Under the pieces are notes generated by a model, which saw nothing but the letters and a program-made list of their open reading frames with translations, was not told the DNA's origin and ran no database searches. From JAKFWI01 sp035549875 (GTDB lineage: Bacteria > Pseudomonadota > Alphaproteobacteria > Caulobacterales > Aquidulcibacteraceae), in contig DASZPV010000010.1 in the NCBI GenBank assembly GCA_035549875.1, positions 6,947 to 70,946 on the forward strand: 64,000 nucleotides of DNA, in the 5' to 3' direction. A program made the position numbers and the translations under genes. How positions within the stretch are numbered: the first letter of the stretch is position 1; every line of letters starts with the position of its first letter. Positions 25,822-34,477 of this stretch are shown here, piece by piece.

Positions 25822-26784
25822 TCAGGCGACGCGATTGACGGGCGAACCAGCCCGGAACGCTTCGATGAGACCAATCAGTTGATCGGCCAGGGTCTGAATC
25901 GCCTCACGACTGGCCCAGGCGACATGCGGCGTCAGAATAAAGTTAGGCCGCTCCAGCAGGCGCATGAGCGGACTGTCCATCGGCGGAGGTTCCGGGCTGG
26001 TTACATCGAATGCGGCGCCGGCGATGAGATCGCGCTCAAAGGCGCGCACCAGCGCGTGTTCATCGACCAAGCCGCCGCGACCGACATTGATGAGCAAGGG
26101 GCGGCGCGCCATCTGCGCGAACTCCCCATCGCCAATCATGCCGCGCGTCTCGGCATTGAGCGGACAATGCAGGGTAATGACATCGCTGGTGGCCAGAAAG
26201 GTTTCAAACGGTACGCGGCCTTCTGTCCCCGTGTCGGTCTTTCGGCCGGCGAACTGGACGCTCATGCCAAGCGCGGCGCCAAGCCGCGCGGTCGCCTGGC
26301 CTAGGGCGCCGGAGCCGACCACGCCAAGCATCGATCCGGCCAGATCGCGGATCGGATAATCGAAGAAACAGAACTGCGCCGCCTCCTGCCACCGCCCGCG
26401 CGCAACGGCTTGGCGATAGCCAAACAGGCTGCGGCGTAGCGCTAGAACCAGAGCAAAGACATGCTCCGGCACGGTGGTGACAGCGTAGCCGCGCACGTTG
26501 GACACCATTATTCCGCGCGCAACGCACGCCGGCACGTCGATCACATCATATCCGGTCGCCGCGACGGCGATGAAGCGCAGACGCGGCGCGGCGGCGATAT
26601 CCGCGGCAGTGATGCGGACCTTGTTGGTTATGACAATGTCCGCCTCAGCAATACGGTCGGCCACCTCTTCGGCGCTGGTGCGGTCGTGCATGTCAAAGCG
26701 GTGCGGAAACGCCGGCGCCCGGAGAACGGTCTCCGGGCTCAGCGTTTGACGATCGAGAAAGACAATGCGCTCAACCTGGGTCAT
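25822..26784 (-). CDS. D-2-hydroxyacid dehydrogenase (glycerate/hydroxypyruvate type)
   Basis: This is a 320-residue NAD(P)-dependent enzyme. The Rossmann motif is GVVGSGALGQATARLGAALG (about residues 152-171). Substrate-binding VSNVRGYAVTTVPEHV, the catalytic Arg in INVGRGGLVDEHAL, Glu in FDVTSPEPP and His in LTPHVAWASREA are all present. Closest known roles are glycerate dehydrogenase and hydroxypyruvate/glyoxylate reductase. Arg/Lys after beta-2 (AGRKTD) suggests NADPH use. It is translationally close to the glycerate kinase gene downstream and 95 bp from the permease gene upstream. Confidence 0.9.
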   Translation of the reverse strand: MTQVERIVFLDRQTLSPETVLRAPAFPHRFDMHDRTSAEEVADRIAEADIVITNKVRITAADIAAAPRLRFIAVAATGYDVIDVPACVARGIMVSNVRGYAVTTVPEHVFALVLALRRSLFGYRQAVARGRWQEAAQFCFFDYPIRDLAGSMLGVVGSGALGQATARLGAALGMSVQFAGRKTDTGTEGRVPFETFLATSDVITLHCPLNAETRGMIGDGEFAQMARRPLLINVGRGGLVDEHALVRAFERDLIAGAAFDVTSPEPPPMDSPLMRLLERPNFILTPHVAWASREAIQTLADQLIGLIEAFRAGSPVNRVA

Positions 26785-26879
26785 TGGCCTGGATCACGCA
26801 TCGCCGTCACTGGGTTCGGCGCCGCCGATGCGCGGCGCCGAACCATTACCAAACCAAACGCAGCGCCCACGCAAGCAAT

Positions 26880-28487
26880 CTAGTGATGGCCCGGTATCAT
26901 CCACGGGAACACATATTGCTGCAGCAACACCAGGCCGCCCAAAAGAACGGTCAAGAACACACTATGGAAGAAGGTTCTCGCGAAGATCGCTCCCTCTTTT
27001 CCCTTTAAGTCGCTCGTTGCGCAGCCGGTGGAGATGTTCTGCGGCGAGATCAGCTTTCCCATTACGCCGCCGGACGAATTGGTCGCCGCCATGAGCACGG
27101 GATCGAGATTGAGTTGCCTGGCGGCGATGACCTGCAGATTGCCGAACAGAGCGTTGCCGGATGTATCGCTTCCCGAAAGGAACACGGCCAACCAGCCCAG
27201 AAATGCCGACAGCAGCGGGAAGAAGACGCCCGCGGACGCCACCCCCAAGCCCAAAGTATAGGCCATCCCCGAATAGTTCAGCAGATAGGCAAGGCCGAGG
27301 ATCAGCATCACCGTCAGAACTGCGATGCGAATTTGCACCCATGTCACCACCATGGCCTTGGCATAGCCCTTGACGCCGACGCCCACGCAAAGGGCTGTCA
27401 GGACGGCGGCGGCCAAGATTGCGGTCCCGGTCGCCAGCGGTTGGAAATTCCAAATCGCCGCGTAAGGCTTTTCATACAGCGTTATGTAGACCTGATTGTG
27501 CAGCCCCTCCCACGGGATATTCATCTGGCCCATAAGGTTCACTTTGAAGTGGACCCAGGCGATCACCGTGCCCGCCACGATGAGCCACGGCAGCCATCCC
27601 TGCCACGCTGGCACCTTATCTTCGACAACCAGCGTATTGGCCGGCGCCACCAGCGCGTATTCAGGATCAGGCTTCGGACGCCAGATTTGGAGGAAAGCTA
27701 TCGTAACGATAAGCGAAACCAGCGAGGAGCCGACGTCGGTGAGTTCATAGGCGACGAAATTGGACGTCGCGAATTGGGCGCCCGCAAACGAACCGCCCGC
27801 CACCAACAAGAACGGCCATACGCCGCGGATCGCTTTAAAACCGCCAAGCATCGTGACCCCATAGAACGGCAGCAAGAGAGCGAAGAATGGCAATTGCCGC
27901 CCGATCATGGCGCCCAGATCGGCATTTGGAAGGCTCGTTACCGCGCCAAGCGTAGTCACCGGCACGCCCATCGCACCGAAGGCGACCGGCGCCGTGTTGA
28001 ACAGCAGAGTGAAGACAATCGCCTCCAGCGCCGGAAAGCCCAAGGCGATCAGCAAGGCGCTGGTGATCGCCACCGGCGTGCCGAAGCCGCAGACCCCTTC
28101 CAGCAAGGCGCTGAAAGAAAAGCCGATCACAACCATCACGATCCGCTTGTCGTTCGGCAGATGCTGGATCACCCAACGGCGAAAGGCGTCAAATCGGCCC
28201 GACTGGCAGGCGATGTTGTAGAGAACCAGCGCATTGAACACGATCCACATCACTGGCCACAAAGCGAAGACCGCCCCTGCCCCCGTGCTGATCAACGCCA
28301 TTTGAACCGGAAGCTTCCAGATTAGGATCGCAATAGTCAGCGCCGAGACCAGACCGACCAGCGAGGCCAGCCACGCCGGGGCTTTGACGATCCCTAGCAA
28401 GACCAGGACGATCGCGAGCGGGATCGACGCAACCAAAAACGACAGCAACAGGCTGTCTTGCACCGGCGTCAGCAATTGATGAAACAA
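26880..28487 (-). CDS. L-lactate permease family transporter (LldP/GlcA type)
   Basis: This 535-residue inner-membrane protein begins at a TTG at 28487 with a G-rich upstream. It has about 12-14 hydrophobic helices and family motifs GFSFSALLEGVCGFGTPVAI (about residues 118-137), LSGSDTSGNALFGNLQ and NSSGGVMGKLISPQNI. The family moves L-lactate, D-lactate or glycolate with protons. With the adjacent hydroxyacid dehydrogenase and glycerate kinase the cargo may be glycolate, glycerate or a related 2-hydroxy acid. The assignment to family is firm; the cargo is inference. Confidence 0.92.
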   Translation of the reverse strand: MFHQLLTPVQDSLLLSFLVASIPLAIVLVLLGIVKAPAWLASLVGLVSALTIAILIWKLPVQMALISTGAGAVFALWPVMWIVFNALVLYNIACQSGRFDAFRRWVIQHLPNDKRIVMVVIGFSFSALLEGVCGFGTPVAITSALLIALGFPALEAIVFTLLFNTAPVAFGAMGVPVTTLGAVTSLPNADLGAMIGRQLPFFALLLPFYGVTMLGGFKAIRGVWPFLLVAGGSFAGAQFATSNFVAYELTDVGSSLVSLIVTIAFLQIWRPKPDPEYALVAPANTLVVEDKVPAWQGWLPWLIVAGTVIAWVHFKVNLMGQMNIPWEGLHNQVYITLYEKPYAAIWNFQPLATGTAILAAAVLTALCVGVGVKGYAKAMVVTWVQIRIAVLTVMLILGLAYLLNYSGMAYTLGLGVASAGVFFPLLSAFLGWLAVFLSGSDTSGNALFGNLQVIAARQLNLDPVLMAATNSSGGVMGKLISPQNISTGCATSDLKGKEGAIFARTFFHSVFLTVLLGGLVLLQQYVFPWMIPGHH

Positions 28488-28731
28488 GGCGTTGCCCCCC
28501 TACTATTTTTTGACGTCACAGTGCTCGACCTTGGTCGCGCCCGCCACGTTTAACGTAAAAACTCAAGCGTCCCGGCCCGACAGCGCCGCGCGCGACATTC
28601 TGATACCTGCCAACGCTGCCATTTGCACGTGTTTTTCATCTTCGCTGACGACGGCGTCATGATGCTGACACTGACGGGACGTGCGTTCGTCGCGCCCGCC
28701 CCGGCCAAGACGAGCAGCTCAAACCTTTCGC

Positions 28732-29862
28732 CTAAACCGGGAGCGCCACAGGCCGCCCGGTATCGGACGATTGCTCCAGGGCGGCGATCAATTTGTGCGC
28801 CTTGAGGGCGTCGGCGAAGCTGGGCTCGAAGGGCGCGCCCGCCGCCATGGCGGTCGCCAGGCGACGGTACGCCTGCGCCACGTTCCGCGGCGGCCCCGGG
28901 GGCGCCTCATCGGGGATCAGGGTGAAACGAGGGGGAATCTCTACCGGCTTGAACGCTTCACCGCCCCGCGCGGCGAACAGTTGATTGGGCCCGTGATACA
29001 CGCTCGGATTCCGCTCTTTCGCACCCGCGCCTACGGCGATCGACAACGTGCCGTCGCGTCCATAAATCTCGAAAGACCTCCGTCCATCGGGCTGCGAGGG
29101 TACGCTCGCCACCAGAAACGACACTTCGGCGTCGCCTCGCAACCGGCCCGACACGTTCACCCAATCCGGCGAATCTACGGGCGTCGTCTGTCCGGTGTCC
29201 GTGTTGTGCCATTCGGTGATTTTGGTAGCGATGCGCGCCGACACTTCACGAAAATCACCCAGGACGAAATTCAGCGCGTCAATCGCGTGGCCGCCGCCGA
29301 TGGTCAGGATATTGGCGCCGGCCTTGCGGTCGCTTTGCCAGATGCGGCCAGCGCCGCGCCGCGTGGTGGCTTTACCGACGTAGGAGAAATCCACCGCCAG
29401 AATCTCGCCGATAAACCCTTGCTGGACAAGCTCGCGCGCGTACATGAGCGCCGGATCGCTATGCGCCTGAAGGCCTACGGCGGTATAGAGAGAGCGTTCT
29501 GCTGCGAGATTGGCCATGTCCTCGGCCTCGGCCAGAGTGGCGCCAAGGGGCCATTCGCAGTACACGGCCTTTCCGGCCCGAAGCGCGCGCATGACAAGAT
29601 CATAATGCGCCGGAACGCGCGTCACGACTGTCACCAGATCGACATCGGGACACGCCAGCATGTCGTCGAAATTGTGAAACGCGAGTTCGGTTCCAAAGGC
29701 CTTCTGCGAGGCAAGCGCTGTTTCCTCACGGGTTGTGCAGACCGCCTTAAGCTCGAATTCGGAAAGCGCGCGCAACGCGGGAATGTGTGTCTTGGCGCCC
29801 CAGCCGCTGCCGCCCACCGTCACCGTGGCGCCGACTATTCCAACGCGAACTTTTTTTGCCAT
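28732..29862 (-). CDS. Gfo/Idh/MocA-family oxidoreductase
   Basis: This 376-residue protein has an N-terminal nucleotide-binding fold, VRVGIVGATVTVGGSGWG, a DLVTVVTRVPAHY segment and the dinucleotide-site motif CEWPLG in place of the usual EKP. The C-terminal half has GGGHAIDALNFVLGDF, with the His typical of the catalytic helix. The family oxidises or reduces sugars, inositols and related acids, or degrades biliverdin-like compounds. The substrate is unknown. It lies within System 1 between a cupin gene and the lactate-type permease. The 244-bp gap downstream (28488-28731) holds no gene that I can support. Confidence 0.86.
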   Translation of the reverse strand: MAKKVRVGIVGATVTVGGSGWGAKTHIPALRALSEFELKAVCTTREETALASQKAFGTELAFHNFDDMLACPDVDLVTVVTRVPAHYDLVMRALRAGKAVYCEWPLGATLAEAEDMANLAAERSLYTAVGLQAHSDPALMYARELVQQGFIGEILAVDFSYVGKATTRRGAGRIWQSDRKAGANILTIGGGHAIDALNFVLGDFREVSARIATKITEWHNTDTGQTTPVDSPDWVNVSGRLRGDAEVSFLVASVPSQPDGRRSFEIYGRDGTLSIAVGAGAKERNPSVYHGPNQLFAARGGEAFKPVEIPPRFTLIPDEAPPGPPRNVAQAYRRLATAMAAGAPFEPSFADALKAHKLIAALEQSSDTGRPVALPV

Positions 29863-30008
29863 TCGGCTTGCTTAGCTCCATTTTGCCGGCGACGACGCCA
29901 GCCATTTCGACGGCCCGCCGGGCGTAAGGAAATGACGAGAAACGCACCCGCTTCCCGCCAGCTCGACGCCGAACGCAATCGGAGAAAGGCCAGCTCAATT
30001 TCAGGGGG

Positions 30009-30437
30009 CTAGTAGCCGCCCTGCGCCCCTGGGTTCACCTGTGTTGCGCGCGGCTTTTCCGGATCGGGAGCCGGCGCCATCATAGCGATATGGATCGTCT
30101 CTTCGTCGAGATTCCAAAAATGGTGTGGGACGCCCGCCGGATAGATCATCAGCGTGCCCGGTCCCACCTGGTGGGTCTCACCGGCAATCGAGACCATCAT
30201 CTTGCCGCTGATCAGGAACATAAACTGATCATAATCGTGCACGTGCTCGCCGCCCGGCGTGCCGCCGAAAGGCGGGTTCCTGACGTAATTGACGGCGCAA
30301 CTCATGATCTCTGAATTGCTGCGGTCGAGCAGCCGCTGATTGAACCGGCCGCCCTTGGCGTTGAACGTCTCGAAATCGATCCGGCGAATATATTTCGAGA
30401 CGTTGTCTTCAGTCATTGCGGGCAATGTCTGTGTCAT
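30009..30437 (-). CDS. Small single-domain cupin
   Basis: The ATG at 30437 gives 142 residues; the longer frame to 30506 overlaps the upstream gene and adds an Arg-rich tail. The cupin core is HVHDYDQFMFLISG, with Gln replacing the usual Glu, followed by GPGTLMIYPAGVPHHFWN containing the last His ligand. It probably binds a divalent metal through three His. Function could be an isomerase, dioxygenase or small-molecule sensor. It is 22 bp downstream of the bicupin gene, so the two are likely co-expressed. Confidence 0.8.
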   Translation of the reverse strand: MTQTLPAMTEDNVSKYIRRIDFETFNAKGGRFNQRLLDRSNSEIMSCAVNYVRNPPFGGTPGGEHVHDYDQFMFLISGKMMVSIAGETHQVGPGTLMIYPAGVPHHFWNLDEETIHIAMMAPAPDPEKPRATQVNPGAQGGY

Positions 30438-30459
30438 GCTTGTTTCCCGACGTTCCCAA

Positions 30460-31377
30460 TCAAGCGGCGACCGACTCCTGCGCCCGCTCCCAAAGCGCAC
30501 GCGCATACATGGGGATGCCTAGCACAAGCAATTCCGCGCCGCCCTTGGATTGAATTGGCGCGGTCCGCAGGCCTTCCGGGATATAATAGCAGCCAAGCGG
30601 GCCCAATTCCTTGCCGTCGTAATGCGTATCGCCGCTCAGCACGCACCGCAGCTCAGGCGCCTCCAGCACTTGGCTGGGGATCACGGCACCGGGCGCCAGG
30701 CGCCACAACGAGACGCTCGTGCGGTATTCGGTGAAATCGCCGAGGAACTTGACCTCCACGCCCGGATGTTTGGGATCGGGCGCCCAAAGAAATCCCTGCG
30801 GCCGCATCACGATCGGCGCTTGGTAGCGCGGCGCCGCATACTCGATCGGCCGGCCCATGTGCTGTTCCCAGACCGCTTCGTAGCTGTCCTTGTTGAACGT
30901 ATGGCCGTCCGGTTGGGGCACTTTGTATATGCCATCTTCAAAATAGCCGCCCGCCGCCTTCAGCGCGTCCATGGCTACGCGCTTTTCCGAGTCCTTGATC
31001 CGGTAGGCGCGATTTGGTCCGGGAAACTGCGCCACCAAAAGCGAGGCGGCGCCCTTTTGGGCAAGCGGCCCGTAATGTGTGCCTTCGGGGAAGTATCCGC
31101 ACTCGCCTTCGTGCAGATCCACGCCCTTGGCGATATTCATCTCCCCCGAGACGATATAGCGGAATTGATCGAAATTATGCCGGTGCCGCGGCGTGAAGAA
31201 TCCGTCGTGAATCTGGTCAAAGCCGAAGCGCAGATTGATCTCCGGAATGCCAGTGTCGATCGGATACAGAACGACTTTCAAGCCAGGATTATCGGCGCCG
31301 ACGCCCTTGCCGCGCGTGGTTCCCACCTCACGGACTTTCGCTTCATCGAAGCGGAAAGTCTGGATTTTCGCCGCCAT
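30460..31377 (-). CDS. Bicupin of unknown function (paralog 1)
   Basis: This 305-residue protein begins behind AAGGAGG. Two cupin-like halves are visible. The first has FTPRHRHNFDQFRYIVSG (about 61-78) and GYFPEGTHYGP; the second has PGAVIPSQVLEAPELRCVLSG and CYYIPEGLR but no His pair, so only the N-terminal half looks metal-competent. A middle FEDGIYK and SYEAVWEQ are shared with paralogs at 33472 and 40471. No characterised family comes to mind. It is the first gene of the leftward System 1, divergent from a MarR gene. Confidence 0.75.
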   Translation of the reverse strand: MAAKIQTFRFDEAKVREVGTTRGKGVGADNPGLKVVLYPIDTGIPEINLRFGFDQIHDGFFTPRHRHNFDQFRYIVSGEMNIAKGVDLHEGECGYFPEGTHYGPLAQKGAASLLVAQFPGPNRAYRIKDSEKRVAMDALKAAGGYFEDGIYKVPQPDGHTFNKDSYEAVWEQHMGRPIEYAAPRYQAPIVMRPQGFLWAPDPKHPGVEVKFLGDFTEYRTSVSLWRLAPGAVIPSQVLEAPELRCVLSGDTHYDGKELGPLGCYYIPEGLRTAPIQSKGGAELLVLGIPMYARALWERAQESVAA

Positions 31378-31614
31378 CTCGTTCCTCCTTGCTTGAGCCC
31401 GCCGGCCGCAACGGCGCTATGAAGCCCTCGGCCAGATCACGATGTTCGTTAACATTTGATCGGGCCAGAATGCGCCGCCGCCGAGTCATCCGCTCAGCAA
31501 CAGTATGGACCCCTACAGTGCTCCCGCGCCCGGCCCGTTGTCAATGCAGGCAAGGCAAATTTATTCAGTTAAACTTGGTAGATTTCCTGCGAATCGGCGG
31601 ATAGACTTCTGCCG
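31378..31614. promoter_or_regulatory. MarR/bicupin divergent control region
   Basis: The 237-bp gap lies between the leftward System 1 genes and the rightward MarR-MFS genes. It contains ACAGTATGGACCCCTACAGTG (31500-31520), a direct repeat of ACAGT. Its first part matches the 13859 repeat as ACAGTATGG, two or one variable bases, then CCCCT. It is a plausible binding site for the MarR product; this is inference from position and recurrence. Confidence 0.4.
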
Positions 31615-32067
31615 ATGAAGGAGCGGTCGAACGAACCGGGGCCAGCGCACGCCCTCACCTTGGCGGCGGAACTCCGCAGCGCCATGGGCAAACTTAAGAG
31701 AAGGCTTCGCGACGAGATTCAGCTTGGGGGCCTCACGTGGTCCCAGGTCGCGGTGCTTCGCGTTCTGGAGCGCGACGGTCCAGCGACCGTGACCGCGCTG
31801 GCCCGCGCGGAGGGGATGCGGCCACAATCCATGAGCGTCACGGTTTCAGCCTTGGAAGTCTCGGGCTTCATCGTCGGAACACCCGATCCGGCCGACGGCC
31901 GCCAGACCATCTGGTCCATCACGGGCGTCTACCGGGACTGGCTAAAGGCCGGCCGCGCCGCGCGGGAGGACTGGCTGTTCAAGGCGATCAGAAAAAGCCT
32001 CACGCCCGCCGAGCAGGAACAACTCGCGACCGCCGTCAAATTGCTCAAGCGGCTCGTCGAGACCTGA
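31615..32067 (+). CDS. MarR-family transcriptional regulator (System 1)
   Basis: This 150-residue protein has no clear ribosome site before the ATG. The winged helix-turn-helix is visible: LTWSQVAVLRVLERDG, TVTALARAEGMRPQSMSVTVSALEVSGFI as the recognition helix, and a wing DPADGRQTIW. The N- and C-terminal helices would form the dimer. MarR proteins usually repress divergent genes until a phenolic or acidic ligand binds. Here the divergent target is the bicupin-led System 1, and the MFS gene 8 bp downstream is likely in the same unit. Confidence 0.9.
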   Translation: MKERSNEPGPAHALTLAAELRSAMGKLKRRLRDEIQLGGLTWSQVAVLRVLERDGPATVTALARAEGMRPQSMSVTVSALEVSGFIVGTPDPADGRQTIWSITGVYRDWLKAGRAAREDWLFKAIRKSLTPAEQEQLATAVKLLKRLVET

Positions 32068-32075
32068 TCGAAATC

Positions 32076-33461
32076 ATGACTGCCCTAGGAAAATCCGTTC
32101 TTGCAGCACACCCCACCGATATCGAATTCAAGGCTGGCCCAGGCATGATGCCCGACGATGAAGCCAGCGGCGTACGCAACGCCAAGGGCGCCTTGCGCTC
32201 GCTGAGCAATTACAATTACCGGATATGGGCCGCCGGCGCCCTGGTCTCCAACACCGGCACGTGGATGCAGCGCATCGCCCAGGATTGGCTGGTGCTGACC
32301 CAATTGACCAATCACGATGCAACAGCGGTCGGCATCGTAACCGGTCTCCAGTTTGCACCGCGGATTCTTTTCTTTCCCTGGGTCGGGCACGTGGCCGATC
32401 AGTTCGACCGGCGCAAACTGCTCATCGCCACGCAATTGGCGATGGGCGTGCTGGCGCTCGGTCTAGGGCTTCTGACGGTGACAGGGCTCGTCCGCACCTG
32501 GCACGTGTACATCTTCGCCTGGTTGTTGGGATGCGCCACCGCGTTCGACGCGCCGGCGCGACAGACCTTTGTGACCGACATGGTCGGTGAGAAGGACTTG
32601 TCGAATGCGGTAGCGCTCAACTCTACGTCTTTCAGCATCGGCAGAATGGTCGGGCCGGCTGTCGCTGGCGCTTTGATAGCGATAGCCGGCACGGGATGGG
32701 TGTTGATCCTGAACGGGATCTCATTTGCTGCGGTGCTGGTCTCGCTGTTTTATATGCGGCTTGGCGAACTTCACCAAAAAAAACTGAGTTCCGCCAAGTC
32801 AGGGAGCTTGGTCGCAAGCCTGCTCTATGTCTGGCGCCGGCCCGAGCTTGCTACTATTTTGTTCATGCAATTTCTGGTCGGCACGTTCGGCATGAACTTC
32901 CCGATCTTTATTTCAACAATGGCGGTGACGACTTTTAAGGTCGGCTCCGGGGGCTATGGACTTTTGACCTCCTCGATGGCGGTCGGCTCGGTAATCGGGG
33001 CATTCGTCTCCGCCTACCGCGAAAGGCCCAACGTTCCCTTGCTGATATTTGCGGTCATCGTGTTTGCGGTCGGCGGCCTGCTCGCCGCAGTCATGCCGAA
33101 TTACTTTCTCTTCGGTTTCGTCCTCGCCATCGTCGGCGCGTCCGTGCAGACATTTACGTCATCACTGAACGGCTTGGTCCAGATGTCCGCGGCGCCTGAA
33201 TTGCGCGGGCGCGTGGTGGCGATTTTGCTCACGCTCGCGCTCGGCGGCCAACCGATCGGCGCGCCCCTGGTCGGCTGGGTCGCCGATACATTCGGGCCGC
33301 GCTGGGCCCTGGCCGTCGGCGCAAGCTCAGGCCTGGCGGCCGCTGGCGCGGGGCTCTACTACTATATCCGTTTTCGGCGCTTGCGCGTCAGCATCAAATC
33401 CAGCGGCGTTCGCTTTGCAGTCGATCCGCCGCCTGCGGACCCGGACGACCTGCCCCGCTAG
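32076..33461 (+). CDS. MFS transporter (enterobactin-exporter/DHA3-like)
   Basis: The ATG at 32076, 8 bp after the MarR stop, gives 461 residues; the longer frame inside the MarR gene is not used. The protein has about 12 membrane helices. WMQRIAQDWLVLTQLTN near the first helices, and GHVADQFDRRKLLIATQL as the loop 2-3 motif, are typical of the EntS/DHA3 branch of drug and siderophore exporters. It is followed by a C-terminal cytosolic tail rich in Pro/Asp. The MarR-MFS order is the classic layout of a ligand-induced efflux pump, so it may export a toxic substrate or intermediate of System 1. Confidence 0.88.
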   Translation: MTALGKSVLAAHPTDIEFKAGPGMMPDDEASGVRNAKGALRSLSNYNYRIWAAGALVSNTGTWMQRIAQDWLVLTQLTNHDATAVGIVTGLQFAPRILFFPWVGHVADQFDRRKLLIATQLAMGVLALGLGLLTVTGLVRTWHVYIFAWLLGCATAFDAPARQTFVTDMVGEKDLSNAVALNSTSFSIGRMVGPAVAGALIAIAGTGWVLILNGISFAAVLVSLFYMRLGELHQKKLSSAKSGSLVASLLYVWRRPELATILFMQFLVGTFGMNFPIFISTMAVTTFKVGSGGYGLLTSSMAVGSVIGAFVSAYRERPNVPLLIFAVIVFAVGGLLAAVMPNYFLFGFVLAIVGASVQTFTSSLNGLVQMSAAPELRGRVVAILLTLALGGQPIGAPLVGWVADTFGPRWALAVGASSGLAAAGAGLYYYIRFRRLRVSIKSSGVRFAVDPPPADPDDLPR

Positions 33462-33471
33462 TGCTTCGTTG

Positions 33472-34416
33472 TTAGTGTCGCGCCGACAGCTTTTCAGCGG
33501 CCGCCTGCCGTGCGCGATTCCAAACGGAGGGCACATACATCGGCACGCTGATTACCAGCAGTTCGGCGCCTTCGGGGCTCTCCAGCGGCTCTGTATCCAC
33601 GCCTTCGGCGACGTAGAGGCAGCTTCGAGGCGCCAATGTCTTGCCAGCGTAATTCACCGCCCCCTTCAGGACATACCGGAACTCCGGCGCGCTAAGTCGC
33701 TCACTCGGCGCCACGGCGCCGGGATCAAGCCGCCATTCGGCGATACTTGTGCGGTATTCGTTAAACGTTCCCAGTTGCTTGACCGCCAGACCGGGCCTCC
33801 GCTCGTCGGGCACCCAGTCGAAAGCGTCCGGCTTGATCACTACCGGCTGGGCGTAGCGCGGCGGCGCGTAAGTAACGGGCTGGCCATTGTGCGCCTCCCA
33901 CACCGCTTCAAATCCATCCTGATTGTATCGCTGACCATCCGCACCGACGCGCCGATAGGCGCCGTCTTCAAACACGCCGCCGCTCGCCAGCAGCTTTTCC
34001 ATCGCCGCCTTGAAGTCCGACTGCAGCAGGAAATAGGCGGCCTGGGGACCGGGAAACTGCATAACGAACACTTCGCCATCGCCCTTTTGTTCCTGCGGGC
34101 CGTAGTAAGTACCCTCCGGGAAATAGGCGCATTCGCCCGCGGCAAGGGTGACGCCCTTCCCGATATTGATCGTGCCCGACAGGACATAGCGGACTTGATC
34201 GAAGTTGTGGCGGTGACGCGGAGAGAAATAGCCGTCCTTAACGGTATCGCAGCTAAAACGAATGTTCAGGCCCGGAATTCCTGCATCCACCGGATACATA
34301 AGCGCCTCGACCTTGACGCTCTCCGAGCCATTGACGCCCTTTCCCCGCACGGTGGCGCCTTTGCGAATGCGCGGAACAGCTTCATCAAACCGAAATGCCT
34401 GGATTCGTTCGCTCAT
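33472..34416 (-). CDS. Bicupin of unknown function (paralog 2)
   Basis: This 314-residue protein starts behind GGGAGA. It aligns along its length with the 30460 product: IQAFRFDEA, FSPRHRHNFDQVRYVLSG, AYFPEGTYYGP, VFEDGAYRR, FEAVWEAHNGQP and EYRTSIAEWRLDPGAV. The first cupin keeps the His pair; the second does not. It is the last gene of the leftward System 2, 61 bp after the aldolase gene. No function is known for the family; association with aldolase and dehydrogenase genes suggests a catabolic enzyme such as an isomerase or dioxygenase. Confidence 0.75.
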   Translation of the reverse strand: MSERIQAFRFDEAVPRIRKGATVRGKGVNGSESVKVEALMYPVDAGIPGLNIRFSCDTVKDGYFSPRHRHNFDQVRYVLSGTINIGKGVTLAAGECAYFPEGTYYGPQEQKGDGEVFVMQFPGPQAAYFLLQSDFKAAMEKLLASGGVFEDGAYRRVGADGQRYNQDGFEAVWEAHNGQPVTYAPPRYAQPVVIKPDAFDWVPDERRPGLAVKQLGTFNEYRTSIAEWRLDPGAVAPSERLSAPEFRYVLKGAVNYAGKTLAPRSCLYVAEGVDTEPLESPEGAELLVISVPMYVPSVWNRARQAAAEKLSARH

Positions 34417-34477
34417 CGTCTTTCTCCCTGCTTACGGTTCATCGGGTTCGGTTAGCTGTCAACCTTCGCGCGGCCGA

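Noticed and set aside
27114..28325. 403-residue open frame on the plus strand opposite the lactate permease gene
   Set aside because: It is a low-complexity Arg/Gln/His-rich antisense shadow of a well-supported permease gene.
28511..28518. TGACGTCA palindrome, also within TTGACGTCAA at 11472-11481
   Set aside because: Short palindromes are expected by chance; the second copy lies at the junction by the PQQ stop codon with no clear role.
31737..32075. N-terminal extension of the MFS frame inside the MarR gene
   Set aside because: Arg-rich out-of-frame translation of MarR; a normal start lies 8 bp after the MarR stop.
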